Positions 6,613 through 8,157 of a DNA stretch of 8,157 bases are shown here, piece after piece. Both the position numbers and the translations under genes were made by a program. Each line of letters starts with the position of its first letter. The first letter of the stretch is position 1. The notes under the pieces were generated by a model. It saw nothing but the letters and a program-made list of their open reading frames with translations. It was not told the origin of the DNA and searched no databases. Source of the stretch: Spirochaetia bacterium (GTDB lineage: Bacteria; Spirochaetota; Spirochaetia; Treponematales; Breznakiellaceae); assembly GCA_025997875.1 (NCBI GenBank), contig BNVE01000164.1, forward strand, positions 1 to 8,157. Direction: 5' to 3'.

Positions 6613-8129
6613 TATACCGTGGAGAAGTCTAAAACATAAAGGGGGTAGTTTACCACCCCGCCGTATCGTCCCCTGGGGAAGACCTTAAAGCTCCGGATGT
6701 CCTGAATATAAACGCTGGCGGCGGCATCGGAGATGGCCTTCTGGGCTTCCTGATAGAAAGCGGCCCGCCTGTCGTCGTTGGTTTCCCTTTGAGCCGCATC
6801 GTAGGCCCGGTCGTAGTCGGCGCTTTTGAAGTTGATAAAGTTGCTTCCGCTGTCGGAACGGTACCGGGAGAGGAAGCTCCGGGGGGAAACATTGTTGGCA
6901 TCAAAGGAGATGATGGTGGCCTCGTATTTGCGGCCCCGGTAGGTGTCGGAAAGCCAGGTCGCCCAATCCACCAGCTTGATGGTGGCGCTGATGCCGGCCC
7001 TGGCCAACTGGTTCACCACCACCTGGGCGGTATCAACATGCATGGTGTAGTTGGATGGGACCGTGATCTCCAGATTAAAGCCCCTGGGGTAGCCGGCTTC
7101 TGCAAGGAGTGCCCTGGCCCGGTTCAGGTCCGCCGGGTAGGGGTTTGCCAGGGCCTTGTTGTAGTACCTGGTCAGTCCCGGGATAAGGGCGCTCCCGGAG
7201 GGCTCCCCTTTACCGTAGAAGGCGGTCTCGATGATCTCCGGCACATCAATGGCGTAGTTGACAGCCTGCCGCACCCGGATGTCGTCCAGGGGCTTTACCG
7301 CATTATTCAGGGCCAAAAGCTGCACCGTATTGGAATTACCGCTCACGATGTCGAACCGGGCCGGGTCAATTTGCTGGACCAGGGAGCCCGTGACCCCCGC
7401 GCCGTCTATGTTTCCCCCCCGGAGGTTGAGGAGCAGGGCGTCAGAATCCGCCACAAAGACGATGGTCACCTGGTCCAACTTTGGGAAACCTGCTTTCCAG
7501 TAATGGGGGTTCTTTTTCAGCACCAGGGACTGCTGGGGGATGTAGCTCTCGATGATGAAGGGCCCGGTGCCGATGGGGTTCTTCTCCCGGTCGGCGTTAC
7601 CCACCGGGACAATCCCTATGGTCAGGTAGGGGAGGAATTCCGTGTCCGGGGCCTTCAGGGTAATTCTGATGTCCCGGCTGCCGCTCTGCTCCACCTTTTC
7701 AATCTGGGTGAAGCCTGAAAATTTGGCTTCCATGGCCGCATTCAGGGAAAATTCCACATCCCGGAGGGTGACAACAGACCCGTCGTGGAATTTGACCCCC
7801 TCCCGCAGGGTAAAGGCGTAAACCAGTCCGTTCTGTTCGATGGTCCAGCTTTCGGCAATTGCACCTAGCATGTTCCCGTCGGTATCGGGCTTTACCAGCC
7901 CCTCAAAGACGTTAAAGAGGATACTCCGGCCGTCCGCGGTATTAGCGGCGCTCAGGGGGTCCAGGGTTGTAGGCTCGGAGGTAAGGCCGTAACGGAGTTC
8001 CGCGGGACCCTTGGGCGCGGCGGTGCCGTCCTTTTTTCCCCCCCCAAAGAGGGCGCAGGGGGAATGGATTGCGGCGGCGGAAACCAGCATAAGGGCCAGC
8101 GCGACAGCTGTCAATTTTTTTACATTCAT
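6603..8129 (-). CDS. Family 5 extracellular solute-binding protein of the ABC importer
   Basis: Captures the ligand outside the cytoplasmic membrane and delivers it to the BC permease pair. The 508-residue form starts at ATG 8129, with AAGGAG (8135-8140) 5 bases upstream; the in-frame ATG at 8144 lies before that site and is rejected. The N-terminus MNVKKLTAVALALMLVSAAA is a clear export signal. It is followed by IHSPCALFGGGKKDG, in which C25 is a possible but poor lipid-attachment cysteine (Pro at -1, His at -3). Family 5 landmarks are AESWTIEQNGLVYAFTLREG (92-111) with KFHDG (113-117), NPIGTGPF (184-191), NPHYWKAGFPKLDQV (207-221) and PLDDIRVRQAVNYAID (280-295). Length and motifs fit DppA, OppA and NikA types; ligand specificity cannot be assigned. 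It is the first gene of the operon; only 28 bases upstream are visible, so no promoter can be judged. Confidence 0.93.
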   Translation of the reverse strand: MNVKKLTAVALALMLVSAAAIHSPCALFGGGKKDGTAAPKGPAELRYGLTSEPTTLDPLSAANTADGRSILFNVFEGLVKPDTDGNMLGAIAESWTIEQNGLVYAFTLREGVKFHDGSVVTLRDVEFSLNAAMEAKFSGFTQIEKVEQSGSRDIRITLKAPDTEFLPYLTIGIVPVGNADREKNPIGTGPFIIESYIPQQSLVLKKNPHYWKAGFPKLDQVTIVFVADSDALLLNLRGGNIDGAGVTGSLVQQIDPARFDIVSGNSNTVQLLALNNAVKPLDDIRVRQAVNYAIDVPEIIETAFYGKGEPSGSALIPGLTRYYNKALANPYPADLNRARALLAEAGYPRGFNLEITVPSNYTMHVDTAQVVVNQLARAGISATIKLVDWATWLSDTYRGRKYEATIISFDANNVSPRSFLSRYRSDSGSNFINFKSADYDRAYDAAQRETNDDRRAAFYQEAQKAISDAAASVYIQDIRSFKVFPRGRYGGVVNYPLYVLDFSTVYRN

Positions 8130-8157
8130 AGGGACTCCTTTCATGTGCCGTTACCTG

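Noticed and set aside
6789..7718. 309-codon plus-strand frame opposite the binding-protein gene
   Set aside because: It is Gly/Val/Asp-rich, as expected from the reverse of a high-GC gene, and lies wholly within a strongly supported family 5 binding protein.

Overview
The window looks like a piece of a bacterial chromosome, most likely a spirochaete of the termite-gut or oral Treponema type. This is an inference from three things: an HU-like/DUF4469 protein, the GGGKKDG stretch behind the binding-protein leader, and the mix of a GC-rich operon with a less GC-rich surface-type gene. No rRNA, tRNA, CRISPR array, transposase or integrase is visible, so the genus is not proven.

Layout. Bases 2-1996 (+) hold the 3' part of a large cysteine-free, Ser/Thr/Asn/Gly-rich protein of unknown function. 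It has strikingly mosaic base composition and a suspicious basic, serine-rich tail encoded partly by an inverted repeat. A short gap (1997-2077) carries a possible promoter, a 7-codon minicistron with its own Shine-Dalgarno, and two perfect hairpins. Next comes a 248-residue protein (2078-2824, +) with an HU-like N-terminal half and a DUF4469 C-terminal half. The convergent intergenic region 2825-2993 is packed with repeats: a 23-bp tandem repeat whose units are small palindromes, then a 34-bp imperfect hairpin of the 'ACCACGAA' type that probably ends transcription from both sides.

The rest (2994-8129, all on -) is a complete five-gene ABC importer operon of the peptide/nickel family, transcribed right to left: extracellular solute-binding protein (family 5), permease B, permease C, ATPase D, ATPase F. 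The binding protein captures the ligand outside the membrane, the two permeases form the channel, and the two ATPases power it. Spacing is tight (43, 9 and 10 bp gaps, then an 11-bp overlap), so the genes are probably co-transcribed and translationally coupled. The ligand (dipeptide, oligopeptide, nickel chelate or other) cannot be read from the sequence. The promoter lies beyond the right edge.

The operon is ordinary apart from a changed signature motif and missing C-terminal extension in ATPase F, an unusual leader on the binding protein, and a TTG start on permease B. The less ordinary parts are the mosaic left-hand gene and the two repeat-rich intergenic stretches. I see no clear new multi-gene system.
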